Assembly: GCA_902800435.1 (NCBI GenBank) | Contig: CADCEQ010000002.1 | Coordinates: 102,585 to 166,584, forward strand | DNA length: 64,000 nucleotides | Reading direction: 5' to 3' | From: an uncultured Prevotellaceae bacterium | GTDB taxonomy: Bacteria; Bacteroidota; Bacteroidia; Bacteroidales; Bacteroidaceae | Part shown: one piece after another, positions 26,401 through 35,466 of the stretch | How the letters are laid out: each line of letters starts with the position of its first letter | Position numbering within the stretch: the stretch's first letter is position 1 | Translations under genes and position numbers: made by a program | The notes under the pieces: model-generated | Databases searched by the model: none | Told to the model about the DNA's origin: nothing | The model's input: the letters and a program-made list of their open reading frames with translations, nothing else

Positions 26401-28364
26401 CCGAGGGCGGTGATGTCGCCGGGCTTCTGGGATATGCGGTACCAGATGCGGGGCTCGTCGGTGTGGCGGGTGTAGAAGATCATGACGCGCTCGTCGGGGA
26501 GGACGAGGAACGTGGGGTTGTTGTGGTCGTCGGGCTGGAAGTAGGAGCGGACGAGGACGTCGGTCTTGCGGTGGGTGAGCCAGTCGTACTGGGTGGCCTT
26601 GACGTTGCCGTGGACGTCGATGTAGCCGATGTAGGTGGCGTTGACGGTGCCGGCGGCGTTCTGGTAGTGGAGGGCGCGGGGGTCGGCAAACCAGCACCAG
26701 GCGCCTTCGTCGGCGACGACGGTGGAGGCGGCGGCGGTTGGGGCTGCAGCGGGGGCAGAGGCGGGGGCTGCGATGGGGGCTGCGGCGGCGCCGCAGCACA
26801 GCAGACAGGCGACGGCATTCTCCTCGTTGAAGACGGAGAAATACTCGCTCATGTCCCAGAGGTCGCGGGCGATGAGGGCCTTGAGCTGGAGGCGGAGGTA
26901 GGGCAGGGTGCGCTGTAGCTCGGCGTCGTCCTTCGGCTCAATCTTCTGCTTCCGGCCTTCGGCGAGGATGTCGTCGACGAGCGACTGGGGCACCTCGAAC
27001 TGCTGCTTGAAGAGGGCGAAGTCGGGGTAGCGCTTCTTCAGCTCACGGCGGTGGTTGTCGACATAGCGCAGGTTCTGCTGGATGACGACGCTCTTGGCGG
27101 CGAGCTGGCGGTGGAAGGGCGTGTAGCGGGTGGTGTCGAGGGGCACGAAGTAGTCGGGCATGATGCCGCCGCCACCGTAGACGGTGCGCTGCTTGTGGAG
27201 CGTCTGGAAGCGGAGCGAGTCGGCGAAGTGGATGCTGTCCTGATTGGTGAGCTCACCCTTCTTCAGGCGGTTGTAGACATCCATGGCGTAGTCCTTCTGG
27301 TTGCCCTTCTCATAGGGTTTTTGTATGCAGCGGCCGGAGGGGGTGTAGTAGTGGGCGATGGTGAGGCGTATCATCGAGCCGTCGGGGAGGTCGATGGGTC
27401 GCTGGACGAGGCCCTTGCCGAAGGAGCGGCGGCCGACGACGAAGCCGCGGTCCTGGTCCTGGACGGCGCCAGTGACAATCTCGGCTGCCGAGGCGGTGTA
27501 CTCGTCGATGAGCACGACGATCTTGCCCTTGGTGAAGAGGCCGTTGCCCTGGGCGCGGTACTCCTGACGGGGCACGCGGCGGCCCTCGGTGTAGACGATG
27601 AGCTCGTCGCGGGCGAGCAGCTCGTTGGCTATCTGGACGGCTGCCTGGAGGTAGCCGCCGCCGTTCTCCTGGAGGTCGAGGACGAGGCTCTCCATGCCGC
27701 TGGCCTGGAGGCGCTGGACGGCCTCGCGGAACTCGTCGTGGGTGGTGGCGCCGAAGTTGCCGATGCGGATGTAGCCGACGGCGGGACGGATGATGTAGGC
27801 GGCGTCGATGGAGTGGACGGGTATCTTATCGCGGACGACGGTGAACGTGAGGCGGTCCTTGATGCCGGTGCGGACAACGCCGAGGACGACCTTCGTGCCC
27901 TTGGGGCCGCGCAGGCGGCGCATGATCTCCTCCTTCGACATCTTGACGCCGGCAATGGCGGAGTCGTTGACCGAGACGATGCGGTCGCCGGCAATGATGC
28001 CCACCTTCTCGGAGGGGCCGTTGGTGACGGGCTGGATGACCATCAGCGTGTCGTCGATCATGTTGAACTGCACGCCGATGCCCTCGAAGTTGCCGTTCAG
28101 GGGCTCGTTCATCTGCTTGACCTCCTTGGCGGTGGCGTACTGGGAGTGGGGGTCGAGCTTCTCGAGCATGCCGCGGATGGCGTCCTCGACGAGCTTCTGC
28201 TCATCGACGGAGTCGACGTAGAGATTGGCGGTGGCGACTTCGGCCATCTGTAACTTGCGGAGGGGGGAGTTGTCGCCCATGTTGATGCGCAATTGGGCAG
28301 TAGAAATGAGGGCTGGCAGCTGTAATACAGCTGCAAACAGGACTATTTTTGCGATTCTATTCAT
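23409..28364 (-). CDS. S41 C-terminal processing protease fused to BNR-4, LamG and dockerin-like domains
   Basis: 1651 residues. Residues 1-515 are a complete S41 peptidase: signal peptide, PDZ domain (about 90-180), catalytic Ser292 in YTASAAEI and Lys317 in RSFGKGLV. At residue 516-517 (position about 26816) the S41 C-terminus stops abruptly at FNEENA and continues with [17 protein letters not shown], which looks like the hydrophobic core of another protein's signal peptide. Then follow a BNR-4-type beta propeller (about 550-960, [14 protein letters not shown]), an Ig-like domain, a LamG-type lectin domain and two dockerin-like calcium repeats ([28 protein letters not shown]). This looks like a deletion fusion of two genes. 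BNR-4 proteins act on or bind polysaccharide. Start overlaps the parE stop by 8 bp. Confidence 0.85.
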   Translation of the reverse strand: MNRIAKIVLFAAVLQLPALISTAQLRINMGDNSPLRKLQMAEVATANLYVDSVDEQKLVEDAIRGMLEKLDPHSQYATAKEVKQMNEPLNGNFEGIGVQFNMIDDTLMVIQPVTNGPSEKVGIIAGDRIVSVNDSAIAGVKMSKEEIMRRLRGPKGTKVVLGVVRTGIKDRLTFTVVRDKIPVHSIDAAYIIRPAVGYIRIGNFGATTHDEFREAVQRLQASGMESLVLDLQENGGGYLQAAVQIANELLARDELIVYTEGRRVPRQEYRAQGNGLFTKGKIVVLIDEYTASAAEIVTGAVQDQDRGFVVGRRSFGKGLVQRPIDLPDGSMIRLTIAHYYTPSGRCIQKPYEKGNQKDYAMDVYNRLKKGELTNQDSIHFADSLRFQTLHKQRTVYGGGGIMPDYFVPLDTTRYTPFHRQLAAKSVVIQQNLRYVDNHRRELKKRYPDFALFKQQFEVPQSLVDDILAEGRKQKIEPKDDAELQRTLPYLRLQLKALIARDLWDMSEYFSVFNEENAVACLLCCGAAAAPIAAPASAPAAAPTAAASTVVADEGAWCWFADPRALHYQNAAGTVNATYIGYIDVHGNVKATQYDWLTHRKTDVLVRSYFQPDDHNNPTFLVLPDERVMIFYTRHTDEPRIWYRISQKPGDITALGEEKYLATANNTTYPSPFILADDPDHIYLCWRGINWHPTIARLTMPDADGNCRFDFGPKQIVQSTGARPYAKYQSNGRDKIYVSYTTGHPDNEQPDWLYFNVIDINKGRGPILRDLNGRQLSVINNGVFNVNKTDSYASQYPATIVDKTANIRNWVWQIALDKDEHPVIAYPHIDDARTTHVYWYARWNGTSWKNTWVQYGGHAFHQNWNKTELCYSGGMALDPDNINHLYLSIPTTDGKYNKDGVNEIWRYTIDDQGKVAASQQLTFNSPKGNARPYVIPGSNGSPLRLVWMQGDYYYWMVNKNYPKGYPTAILADCDWTETVRSLHDAATDCVCLKAGQTLSVAFSMNSANYEGPLLKSTDGAFAYTLNASSQYPELTVAGTVYRSQNRLLTSDAWASGSSGTSGDNHPTKLTTWVLTLTYDGHLLTAYRNGLVDQVIPVSGLDVSHISVSGDGFNHACLAVSTYAVCATPLEVQAVVAAAQTDIQKQLGRAALESISLPASTRTDLVLPTEVLGQPVRWATSSPQVITASGELASLTADAVVTLTATVGSESRQFAVTALARDVAQNLRYQLPAPLDLTANTPTGFSSNTYGLAPEGLLSGLRSFTVLTVVSATSLSAQPRIYDFGSGSGNSLFLRANPLAAGIKYNGGTTTMVSGATTLQTGREYKLAVSYDAATRTTRIYIDGVEDASGTANQNEPYMLYQLAPDARNYIGRTQWWDSSVASDNQDFRGTVSSLSLYDVCLTQAEICRLQDIDYQQRPLPSALQNPDFEGSYDRMPGSGVSTDRAIYLPEGWTIDYANPNNNDLSALKAGDLYYSNFFASRPSPSADSKQTYWVRQNWGASTITLRQELRLPAGRYALTADVWKSGLGGDAVVKVQPEAGAAVTAPSLDNKTEWQQATLRFASDGQASTTVLLSAVHTENGSEKIIGFDNVRLLLFGDADGNGRLEPADVQTVVAYLLGLQPQPFNADAADANADGTIAVDDAVTIIGDILR

Positions 28365-30372
28365 ACTGGTCTTCTTCGGGGCGGTCTTCCTCGATGACGA
28401 GGTTGTCGATGATGAAGTTCTGGCGCTCCATCGTGTTCTTACCCATGTAATACTCTAACAGTTTCTGTACCTGGTCGGTCTTGTGGAGCGTGACCTGCTC
28501 GAGACGGATGTCGGGACCGATGAAGCCGGCAAACTCCTCGGGACTGATCTCGCCGAGACCCTTGAAGCGGGTGATCTCGGGGTCGGGGCCGAGGTCGGCG
28601 ATGGCACGCAGGCGCTCCTCCTCGCTGTAGCAGTAGCGGGTGATGAAGTCAGACTTCTTGGTGTTGGGTGTTGGGTGTTGGGTGTTTAGTGTTGATTGTT
28701 TAGTGTCTTCGTCGGTGATGACCTGCTTCTTCTTGATTTTGGTGCGGCGGTTGCGGACGCGGAAGAGGGGGGTCTGGAGGACGTAGACGTGGCCCTTCTT
28801 GATAAGCTCGGGGAAGAACTGCAGGAAGAAGGTGATGATGAGCAGGCGGATGTGCATGCCGTCGACATCGGCATCGGTGGCGACGATGACCTTGTTGTAG
28901 CGCAGGGTGTCGAGACCGTCCTCAATGTCGAGGGCAGCCTGCAGCAGATTGAACTCCTCGTTCTCGTAGACCACCTTCTTGGTCAGGCCGAAGGTGTTGA
29001 GGGGCTTTCCCCTCAGGGAGAAGACGGCCTGGGTGTTGACGTCGCGGCTCTTGGTGATGCTGCCGCTGGCGGAGTCGCCCTCGGTGATGAAGATGGAGGA
29101 CTCCTCCTTGCGGTCGTCCTTGACGTCGCTGAAGTGGATACGGCAGTCGCGCAGCTTGCGGTTGTGGAGGTTGGCCTTCTTGGCACGCTCGCGGGCCAGC
29201 TTGGTGATGCCGGCCATGGCCTTGCGGTCGCGCTCGCTCTCCTTGACCTTGTTCTCGATGGCCTCGGCCACGTCGCCGTGGATGTGGAGGTAGTTGTCGA
29301 CCTCCTGCTTGATGAAGTCGCCGACGTACTTGTTGATGCTGACGCCGTCGGGGGCCATGGTCAGTGAGCCGAGCTTGATCTTCGTCTGGCTCTCGAACAT
29401 CGGCTCCTCGACGTTGATGGCGATGGCGGCGACGATACCCGTGCGGATGTCGCCGTACTCGTACTTGCCGAAGAACTCCTTGATGGTGCGGGCGATGTGC
29501 TCCTTGAAGGCGCTCTGGTGGGTGCCGCCCTGCGTGGTGTGCTGGCCGTTGACGAAGGAGTGGTACTCCTCGCCGTACTGGTTGGCGTGGGTGAAGGCAA
29601 TCTCGATGTCGTCGCCCTGCAGGTGGATGATGGGATAGAGCGGCTCGGTGGTCATGCGGTCCTTGAGCAGGTCCTCCAGGCCGTGGCGCGAGAGGATGCG
29701 GCGGCCGTTGTACATGATGGTGAGGCCGGTGTTCAGGTAGGTATAGTTGCGGAGCATGTTCTCCACTATCTCGTCGTGGAACTGGTAGTTCAGGAAGAGC
29801 GTGTCGTCGGGCTCGAAGTAGATGTAGGTGCCGCTCTCGTCCTGGGTGTTCTCCGTGCGGTCGCCGGTCATGACGCCGCGCTCGAAGGTGGCCATGCGCA
29901 CCTTGCCATCGCGGAACGAGCGCACCTCGAAGTGGGAGCTGAGGGCATTGACGGCCTTCACGCCGACGCCGTTCAGTCCGACCGACTTCTTGAACGCCTT
30001 CGAGTCGTACTTGCCGCCGGTGTTGAGCACGGAGACGGCCTCGATGAGCTTGCCCTGAGGGATGCCGCGGCCGTAGTCGCGCACGGTGACGCGGAGGTTG
30101 TCGTCGACGGTCACCTCAATGCGGTCGCCGGCCTTCATCTTGAACTCGTCGATGGAGTTGTCGATTACTTCCTTCAGCAGCACGTAGATGCCGTCCTCGG
30201 GCAGGGAGCCGTCGCCGAGACGGCCGATATACATGCCCGGACGGGTGCGGACGTGCTCCATATCCGACAGGTGGCGGATGTTGTCGTCGGTGTATTCAAC
30301 AAGACTCTCCCCCTGCCCCTCCCTAAGAGGGAGGGGAGTGTTTACTCCTTGCGTTTCTATTGTATTTTCCAT
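28357..30372 (-). CDS. parE: Type IIA DNA topoisomerase subunit B (topoisomerase IV, ParE-like)
   Basis: 671 residues. The GHKL ATPase domain ([33 protein letters not shown]) is followed by the transducer and a TOPRIM domain with EGDSASGS and the metal-binding [10 protein letters not shown]. Length and the short C-terminus without the GyrB-type insertion support ParE over GyrB. The subunit pairs with ParC, which is not in the window. Two in-frame repeat insertions are present: residues about 11-23 ([13 protein letters not shown]) near the N-terminus and about residues 556-571 ([13 protein letters not shown]) after the TOPRIM core. The gene lies 12 bp after the GNAT gene and overlaps the protease start. 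Confidence 0.93.
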   Translation of the reverse strand: MENTIETQGVNTPLPLREGQGESLVEYTDDNIRHLSDMEHVRTRPGMYIGRLGDGSLPEDGIYVLLKEVIDNSIDEFKMKAGDRIEVTVDDNLRVTVRDYGRGIPQGKLIEAVSVLNTGGKYDSKAFKKSVGLNGVGVKAVNALSSHFEVRSFRDGKVRMATFERGVMTGDRTENTQDESGTYIYFEPDDTLFLNYQFHDEIVENMLRNYTYLNTGLTIMYNGRRILSRHGLEDLLKDRMTTEPLYPIIHLQGDDIEIAFTHANQYGEEYHSFVNGQHTTQGGTHQSAFKEHIARTIKEFFGKYEYGDIRTGIVAAIAINVEEPMFESQTKIKLGSLTMAPDGVSINKYVGDFIKQEVDNYLHIHGDVAEAIENKVKESERDRKAMAGITKLARERAKKANLHNRKLRDCRIHFSDVKDDRKEESSIFITEGDSASGSITKSRDVNTQAVFSLRGKPLNTFGLTKKVVYENEEFNLLQAALDIEDGLDTLRYNKVIVATDADVDGMHIRLLIITFFLQFFPELIKKGHVYVLQTPLFRVRNRRTKIKKKQVITDEDTKQSTLNTQHPTPNTKKSDFITRYCYSEEERLRAIADLGPDPEITRFKGLGEISPEEFAGFIGPDIRLEQVTLHKTDQVQKLLEYYMGKNTMERQNFIIDNLVIEEDRPEEDQYE
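28659..28706 (-). repeat. In-frame CCCAACA minisatellite inside parE
   Basis: On the coding strand four degenerate 7-bp units of CCCAACA/CTAAACA type read NTQHPTPNT. The same unit array occurs inside ribD at 46288-46323. It adds about 15 residues between the TOPRIM core and the following YCYSEEERL helix. Confidence 0.72.
30304..30339 (-). repeat. In-frame GC-rich palindrome near the parE start
   Basis: Coding strand ACTCCCCTCCCT-CTT-AGGGAGGGG followed by CAGGGGGAGAGT. It forms a 9-bp stem with a 3-nt loop and encodes [12 protein letters not shown] just upstream of the conserved YTDDNIRHL start of the ATPase domain. Confidence 0.72.
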
Positions 30373-30384
30373 TTGCTAATTGGT

Positions 30385-31539
30385 CTATAAACTTTTCTTA
30401 TAGCAGCGGCGGCGCTTGTGCTGCTCATTCTCCAGGTACTGCCACTGGGCCTGAACGGCGGTGTTCGACTCCATGTGGACGTGAGTCTCGCCCCACTTGA
30501 AGCCGTACTTCTGGTAGATGGGTATGAGGGTATAGAACAGCAGGGCGTTGGCACCCTTCGAGCGGTACTCGGGCAGCACGCCGATGAGCAGGCAGTCGAC
30601 GATGTCGGTCTTCTTCAGATAGAGCGCACGGAATAGGTGCCACCAGCCGAAGGGCAGCAGGCGGCCCTTGCGGCACTTCTGCAGCGCACGGGTGAGCGAG
30701 GGAATCGAGATGCCCACGCCGACAACCTGATGGTCGGGGGTGTTCCAGTCCTCGATGACGCAGAGCATATCCATCGAAAAGAACTTGAAATACTCCTTGA
30801 CGTAGGTGTCGATCTGACGGTCGGTCATCTGCGAGTAGCCGTAGAGGTTGCCAAACGTCTTGTTGACCACCTCGAGCACCTTGCGGCCGTAGCCCTCGGG
30901 ACCGAACACCTGGCTGCGCTTGAGCTGCGGACAATGCAGGTTGTAGCGCTTCTGTACCATCTGGGCCACCTTCGAGAACTTCTCGGGCATGTCGCCCTTG
31001 GGCACGAAGGCCTTGTACTCGACGTAGTCGTTGTCCTTCTCGTAACCGGCCATCTGCTCCATCAGGCGGGGGTAGTAGGCGTGGTTGTAGATGGTGGCCA
31101 TGGTGCCCAGCTGGTCGAAGCCCTCGATGAGCATGCCCTCGGGGTCCATGTCGGTAAAGCCGAGCGGGCCGATAATCTCGGTCATGCCCTTCTGGCGACC
31201 GTAATTCTCGACAGCCTCCAGTAGCGCCTTCATCACGTCGAGGTCGTCGATGAGGTCGATCCAGCCGAAGCGCACGGCCTGGCGCTGCCACTGCTCGTTG
31301 TAGCGGTGGTTGATGATGGCTGCCACGCGACCGACGAGCCGGCCGTCCTTATAGGCCAGGTAATACTCGGCCTCGCAGAACTCGAAGGCCGGATTGTGGT
31401 CTCTGCTCAGCGTATTGAGTTCGTCGCTGTAGAGATTGGGCGCATCGTACGCGTTTCCCTTGTATAACTCGTAATGCAACTCGATGAAGTTCTTCAAATC
31501 CTTCTTTGTTTCAACTTTTTTTATTACTACCGATGTCAT
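30385..31539 (-). CDS. GNAT-superfamily N-acetyltransferase-like protein
   Basis: About 384 residues from the ATG at 31539. Residues near the N-terminus (IKKVETKKDLKNFIELHYELYKGN) begin a Bacteroidetes family annotated as GNAT acyltransferase; a GNAT-type segment is also seen late in the protein (LLIGVLPEYRSKGANALLFYTLI, with a Q/RxxGxG/A-like loop). Substrate unknown. An upstream in-frame ATG at 31572 lies only 8 nt after a -7 promoter element, so leaderless translation adding 11 residues (MYGNNIIKLNK) is a real alternative; I prefer 31539 because conservation appears to begin there. First gene of an operon with parE. Confidence 0.82.
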   Translation of the reverse strand: MTSVVIKKVETKKDLKNFIELHYELYKGNAYDAPNLYSDELNTLSRDHNPAFEFCEAEYYLAYKDGRLVGRVAAIINHRYNEQWQRQAVRFGWIDLIDDLDVMKALLEAVENYGRQKGMTEIIGPLGFTDMDPEGMLIEGFDQLGTMATIYNHAYYPRLMEQMAGYEKDNDYVEYKAFVPKGDMPEKFSKVAQMVQKRYNLHCPQLKRSQVFGPEGYGRKVLEVVNKTFGNLYGYSQMTDRQIDTYVKEYFKFFSMDMLCVIEDWNTPDHQVVGVGISIPSLTRALQKCRKGRLLPFGWWHLFRALYLKKTDIVDCLLIGVLPEYRSKGANALLFYTLIPIYQKYGFKWGETHVHMESNTAVQAQWQYLENEQHKRRRCYKKSL

Positions 31540-31580
31540 CTTATTTAGCTTAATAATGTTGTTTCCGTACAAATATGTGG

Positions 31581-31588
31581 CAAAGTTA
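31581..31588 (-). promoter_or_regulatory. Bacteroidetes -7 promoter element for the GNAT-parE operon
   Basis: TAACTTTG on the minus strand, 8 nt before the ATG at 31572 and 41 nt before the ATG at 31539. Confidence 0.62.
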
Positions 31589-31642
31589 CACCTTTTTTTT
31601 CAAAAAATAAAAGAAAAATTTGGATTTTTCAATAAGTTAAAC

Positions 31643-31650
31643 TACTTTTG
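31643..31650 (+). promoter_or_regulatory. Bacteroidetes -7 promoter element for the OmpA gene
   Basis: TACTTTTG, 44 nt before the ATG at 31695, leaving a leader of roughly 40 nt. Confidence 0.62.
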
Positions 31651-31694
31651 CAAGCAAAAGCAGAAAAAACAATAATTACTAATCGCTATCAAGT

Positions 31695-32891
31695 ATGAAA
31701 AAACTATTTTCGCTTGCAGCTCTCTCGCTGCTGTTAACCACCACCGTGACGGCACAGGATCACTGTAAAAACGGTCCGAAGCTGAAGTCTTACAACTACG
31801 TCGAAGTGCAGGGCGGTATGGAGTGGACCACCACCAATGCCAAGATTGACAAGCTGCTCTCGCCCATCGGAGCCGTGTCGTTCGGCCATTACTTCTCGCC
31901 TGTCGTGGGTGCACGTCTGCACGTATCGGGACTGCAGGCCAAGGGCCGCTTCGAGGGTCTGGACAAGGACTACAAGTGGAACTTCATCACCACTGACGCC
32001 GACCTGATGCTGAACCTCAGCAACCTCTTCAGCTGCTGCAACTACAGCCACCCTCTGAACGTCATCCTCGTGGGAGGTATCGGACTCTCAAATGCCTGGA
32101 AGAACGACGACATGAAGGCCCTCGTGCAGGCCAATCCAGGACTGGCTCCGTTGGCATGGACCAGCGACAACCGCCTGAGCCACAACCTGCGCGCCGGACT
32201 GCGTCTGGAGACCAACGTGACGAAGCCTCTGGGACTCTCGTTAGAGATTGACGCCAACAGCATGGACGACCGCTTCAACTCGAAGATCAACGACGCCGAC
32301 GACTGGATGATCAGCGGTATGATTGGTCTGAGCTTCCGCTTCGGCTACAAGAACACCAAGCCCCGCCAGGTTGTTCGCCAGGTAGAGGAAGAGGTTTGGG
32401 TTGACGTGCCCGACACCGTCATGGTCAAGGAGAAGCGACCCATCGTGAAGGAGGAGCAGAAGAAGATCAATGAAGTCATCTTCTTCCAGATTCGTGAGAG
32501 CGATTCCAACGCCGCACAGGGTACCGATAAGGCCATCAAGGACGTGGCCGACCTGATGAAGACCTCGAACGACGCTATGTTCACCGTTACCGGTTATGCC
32601 GACAAGGGCACGGGTAATGCCCAGCTCAACAAGATGTATGCAGAGCGCCGCGCCGTCGACGTGACCAACAAGCTGATCAACGAGCATGGCATCGATGCTT
32701 CGCGCATTAAGTCTGACTCGAAGGGCGACACCGTACAGCCGTTCGAAGAGAACGACAAGAACCGCTGCGTCATCATTACCGGCGAGGGAACATTCAAGGT
32801 GACGACCTATGAGGAGTACGAAGTGCCCAAGGTGACCACCAAGAAGGTGAAGAAGACGGTGACCCGCGAAGTGGTAGAGGAAGTGTACTAA
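31695..32891 (+). CDS. OmpA-family outer-membrane protein (porin plus peptidoglycan anchor)
   Basis: 398 residues with a signal peptide (LFSLAALSLLLTTTVTAQ). Residues about 25-225 form an eight-strand-type barrel (YVEVQGGMEW to ISGMIGLSFRFGYK). An OmpA C-terminal domain follows (about 255-365), with FTVTGYADKGTGNAQLN and AERRAVDVTNKL for peptidoglycan binding. A basic/acidic tail of about 30 residues (EVPKVTTKKVKKTVTREV) follows the domain. Such proteins tether the outer membrane to the cell wall. It converges with the methyltransferase gene, overlapping it by 4 bp. A second OmpA gene lies at 57703. Confidence 0.92.
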   Translation: MKKLFSLAALSLLLTTTVTAQDHCKNGPKLKSYNYVEVQGGMEWTTTNAKIDKLLSPIGAVSFGHYFSPVVGARLHVSGLQAKGRFEGLDKDYKWNFITTDADLMLNLSNLFSCCNYSHPLNVILVGGIGLSNAWKNDDMKALVQANPGLAPLAWTSDNRLSHNLRAGLRLETNVTKPLGLSLEIDANSMDDRFNSKINDADDWMISGMIGLSFRFGYKNTKPRQVVRQVEEEVWVDVPDTVMVKEKRPIVKEEQKKINEVIFFQIRESDSNAAQGTDKAIKDVADLMKTSNDAMFTVTGYADKGTGNAQLNKMYAERRAVDVTNKLINEHGIDASRIKSDSKGDTVQPFEENDKNRCVIITGEGTFKVTTYEEYEVPKVTTKKVKKTVTREVVEEVY

Positions 32892-34048
32892 ACAACCTTA
32901 TGGCAGACGAACAGTCGTCTGTCGCCAGTGGCGAGGGTGGTAGCAAAGATATAAGTGCTGCCACCCTCGCTTAGTTTCAGGCGGCGGCGCAGGTCGGCTA
33001 CCGAAAGGGGGAAGTTGCGCACGGTGATGTTGGCCTGCGTCAGGCCCTGCAGCGTCTCCTTCAGGTCACGCTTGTTCATGGTCGTAATAGCGTCAATCAG
33101 GAAAGAGCGGCCGGGGAAATCACCGACATAGTCGGCCGAGATGAAAAGGTGGCTGTCGTGGGCGATGGGGGCCACCCCGTAATGCTGCGATAGCTCGGTA
33201 AAGCAGCCGGCCTTCATGATCGAGGCATTGGGTTCGTAGAGATAACGGGGAGAATGGACTGTTTGGGGTATTTGGGCGGTTTGGGCGGTTGGCTCAAACA
33301 CTTGATTGTCGTTTACGCAGAACAGGCGCTGGCCGCTGCCGCTGCCCAAAAGCAGCAGCAACTCCTTACACTCGTTGCCTACCGAGACGATATGCACCTC
33401 GCGGACGTATTGCTCGCCAAGGTCGCTGACGGCCTTGCGCCAGTCGAGCATCGGCGAGAGCTTCAGGAGTACTTGTCTGGCCTTTGACAGAAGCAGGTCG
33501 CTCAGGGCCAGCACGTCGGGCGTGCAGTCGCTGATGCTGTAGGTCCGAGCGCCGTGATTGTCGCGTCGGGCGGGGTCGGCGTAGATGAAGTCTACCGGGG
33601 ACATCGTCTGTAGATAGTCCGTACTGTCGCCACAGACCACTTCGGCCTGACTGAGCCCCAACAGCCGGAAGTTCTCGCGGGCAATGGCGCAGAGGTGCTC
33701 CTGACGCTCCACATAAACAGCACGCTGAAAGCCACGCGCCAGGAACGAGAAGTCGACGCCAAAGCCGCCGGTCAGGTCGACCATCGTGCCGCCGGAGCCA
33801 ATAAGGCTGGCCTTGTAGCGCGCTGTCTGCTCGCTGGAACACTGCTCCATCGAGAGGTGCGGCGGATAGACGATGCCATCGATGGCTGCCCACGACGGCA
33901 GCTTATGCCGCGCCGTCTGCCTGCCCGCTATCTGGTCGAGGGCAAACGGCAGGTCAACCTCAGGGGCTTTCGTTCCCCGAAGTGCCAGCTGCCGCACGTC
34001 GGCATCAGCATTTTGGCGGATAAACGCTATTGTCGCCTCACTATTCAC
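32888..34048 (-). CDS. SAM-dependent methyltransferase with THUMP-like domain (PG_1098-like)
   Basis: 386 residues. The class I methyltransferase core (about 80-260) has motif I VDLTGGFGVDFSF, the acidic VYVERQ strand end and the YADPARRD catalytic segment. The C-terminal part (about 290-386) matches the ferredoxin-like plus THUMP-like arrangement of the Bacteroidetes PG_1098 family, presumed to act on RNA (inference). Between them, residues about 252-266 (TAQTAQIPQTVHSP) come from an in-frame CCGCCCAAA minisatellite. Third gene of an operon after DUF3237 and inositol monophosphatase; its start overlaps the latter by 8 bp. Confidence 0.88.
   Translation of the reverse strand: MNSEATIAFIRQNADADVRQLALRGTKAPEVDLPFALDQIAGRQTARHKLPSWAAIDGIVYPPHLSMEQCSSEQTARYKASLIGSGGTMVDLTGGFGVDFSFLARGFQRAVYVERQEHLCAIARENFRLLGLSQAEVVCGDSTDYLQTMSPVDFIYADPARRDNHGARTYSISDCTPDVLALSDLLLSKARQVLLKLSPMLDWRKAVSDLGEQYVREVHIVSVGNECKELLLLLGSGSGQRLFCVNDNQVFEPTAQTAQIPQTVHSPRYLYEPNASIMKAGCFTELSQHYGVAPIAHDSHLFISADYVGDFPGRSFLIDAITTMNKRDLKETLQGLTQANITVRNFPLSVADLRRRLKLSEGGSTYIFATTLATGDRRLFVCHKVV
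33255..33293 (-). repeat. In-frame CCGCCCAAA minisatellite in the methyltransferase gene
   Basis: Coding strand shows CCGCCCAAA, CCGCCCAAAT and CCCCAAACAG in a row, about four degenerate units. The encoded Ala/Gln/Pro/Thr stretch lies at the boundary between the methyltransferase and the C-terminal domain. Confidence 0.68.
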
Positions 34049-34826
34049 TCTTCACTTCTTCAAGCAAATCGGCATGTATAATGCCATTGGTAGCTACGAC
34101 GCAGTTGCCCTGCGTAAAGTCGGCCTGACCGTCATAGTCGGTCACGCAGCCGCCGGCCTCCTGCACAATCAGTGCCCCAGCCATGTAGTCCCAACGGCCG
34201 ATGTACTTCTCGACATAGCCGTCAAGCCGGCCAGCCGCCACATAGCACAGTGCAAGAGCCGCCGAGCCAATCATGCGGACACTGGCTGCACGTCCGTAGA
34301 AGGCGTCAATCAGACGGTGGATGACGGGGCGGTAGGCGTCGCTGTTATACGGCAGTTGCAGACAAAGCAGCGCCTCGCCGATGGCATGGCTGCTAACGTG
34401 CAGCGGCTGGCCGCCGAGCCACGCTCCCCCACCCTGCCAGGCGTAATAACACTCGCCCGAGGTCACCTCATAGACGACGCCAAGCAGAATCTCATGGCCA
34501 CGACAGAGGGCTATGCTGACGCAGTAGGACGGATACTCATGGATGAAGTTCGTCGTGCCGTCGAGCGGGTCGACTACCCAGCAGTACTGCTCGTCGTGAT
34601 AGACGGCCGACCCTTCCTCGGTGACGAAGCCCGCCTCGGGCAGCAGTTCGCTCAGTGCCTCGACGATGAGCCGTTCGGAGCCTTTGTCGACGTACGACAC
34701 GTAGTCGTGGGCGTGCTTACGCTCTACCTTTTCTTCCTGAAACTTCCTGCGCTCCTCAGCAATATAGGCCCCGGCCCGCCGCGCCACATCGCAGACGGAA
34801 CGGGTAAGCTGTTCCAACTCCATCAC
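34041..34826 (-). CDS. Inositol monophosphatase family protein
   Basis: 261 residues with the full metal-binding set: the Glu pair in FVTEEGSA, DPLDGTTNF (both Asp residues), and the C-terminal WDYMAGALIVQEAGG. Members dephosphorylate inositol-1-phosphate, 3'-phosphoadenosine-5'-phosphate (CysQ) or sugar phosphates; Bacteroidales orthologues are not tied to a single substrate. It is the middle gene of an operon, overlapping the DUF3237 stop by 4 bp and the methyltransferase start by 8 bp. Confidence 0.93.
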   Translation of the reverse strand: MMELEQLTRSVCDVARRAGAYIAEERRKFQEEKVERKHAHDYVSYVDKGSERLIVEALSELLPEAGFVTEEGSAVYHDEQYCWVVDPLDGTTNFIHEYPSYCVSIALCRGHEILLGVVYEVTSGECYYAWQGGGAWLGGQPLHVSSHAIGEALLCLQLPYNSDAYRPVIHRLIDAFYGRAASVRMIGSAALALCYVAAGRLDGYVEKYIGRWDYMAGALIVQEAGGCVTDYDGQADFTQGNCVVATNGIIHADLLEEVKSE

Positions 34827-35335
34827 TTGACCCTCCAGACGTTGAGCACGATGCCGTTGAAACCTTGCGAGAAGCTGGGGGCACAGAGGAAGAGCGAGTT
34901 GTTGAGCCAGCCGTACTTGCTGTCGGCAGGTGCCTCAAACTGGGGCGCACAGCGGAAGTAGAACGACGGGCGGCCCTGCTCGTCCTTCGTGTTACAGATG
35001 ATGCCGCGGTTGCGCACGTGGATATACACGCCGTCATCGGTCTTGATGCAGTAGATGGCCTCAAGCTCCGTGCGGCCGTCGGCATTTGCCAGCTGGTAGT
35101 CAGCGCCGCCGTTGATGATGGAGCCCTTCAGCTGCGGGCCCTCGAAGGTGCCGCCGGTGATGGGGATGACGGTGCGGCGCCCGTGCTGGGTGTTGTTGAT
35201 GGAAAACGCCTCGCCGAGCGTCACTTTCAGCTGCAAGGCAAACTCCAGCTGGGGAGCCTCAGGCTGTTGGTTGTTCTGTGCACCGACGGTCAGCGTGATA
35301 ACCGCCATCAGGATGGCAAAAAGTAGTCTTTTCAT
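34823..35335 (-). CDS. DUF3237 family secreted protein
   Basis: 170 residues with a signal peptide (LLFAILMAVITLTVGAQ). The mature part matches the DUF3237 family: LQLKVTLGEAFSI, HGRRTVIPITGGTFEGPQLKG, NGGADYQ and IHVRNRGI, ending in a beta-rich YFRCAPQFEA and GIVLNVWRVK. The fold is a small barrel of unknown function. The ATG at 35335 is chosen because it begins a normal signal peptide and lies 34 nt after a -7 element; the open frame runs further upstream over that promoter and is not coding there. Confidence 0.86.
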   Translation of the reverse strand: MKRLLFAILMAVITLTVGAQNNQQPEAPQLEFALQLKVTLGEAFSINNTQHGRRTVIPITGGTFEGPQLKGSIINGGADYQLANADGRTELEAIYCIKTDDGVYIHVRNRGIICNTKDEQGRPSFYFRCAPQFEAPADSKYGWLNNSLFLCAPSFSQGFNGIVLNVWRVK

Positions 35336-35369
35336 AATGCGTTCTTTGATAATGAATAGATAGCGAGTG

Positions 35370-35377
35370 CAAAAATA
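35370..35377 (-). promoter_or_regulatory. Bacteroidetes -7 promoter element for the DUF3237 operon
   Basis: TATTTTTG on the minus strand, 34 nt before the ATG at 35335. Confidence 0.6.
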
Positions 35378-35421
35378 GTAAAAACTTGTCAACGGCGCAA
35401 CAAAAAGTGAGAAAATATGCT

Positions 35422-35429
35422 TACCTTTG
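35422..35429 (+). promoter_or_regulatory. Bacteroidetes -7 promoter element for the S66 peptidase operon
   Basis: TACCTTTG, 37 nt before the ATG at 35467. The leader contains a short TTTTTACCTTTACACC tract related to the GGTAAAAA repeats. Confidence 0.62.
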
Positions 35430-35466
35430 CAATCAAATAACATTTTTACCTTTACACCCGAGAAAG

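Noticed and set aside
25026..26918. 630-residue open frame antisense to the BNR part of the fusion protein
   Set aside because: Low-complexity Val/Gly/Asp/Glu-rich composition, no motif, and it mirrors a gene with clear domains; it follows from the C/G-ending codon use.
27051..28253. 400-residue open frame antisense to the S41 protease
   Set aside because: Composition bias only; the S41 catalytic residues are on the minus strand.
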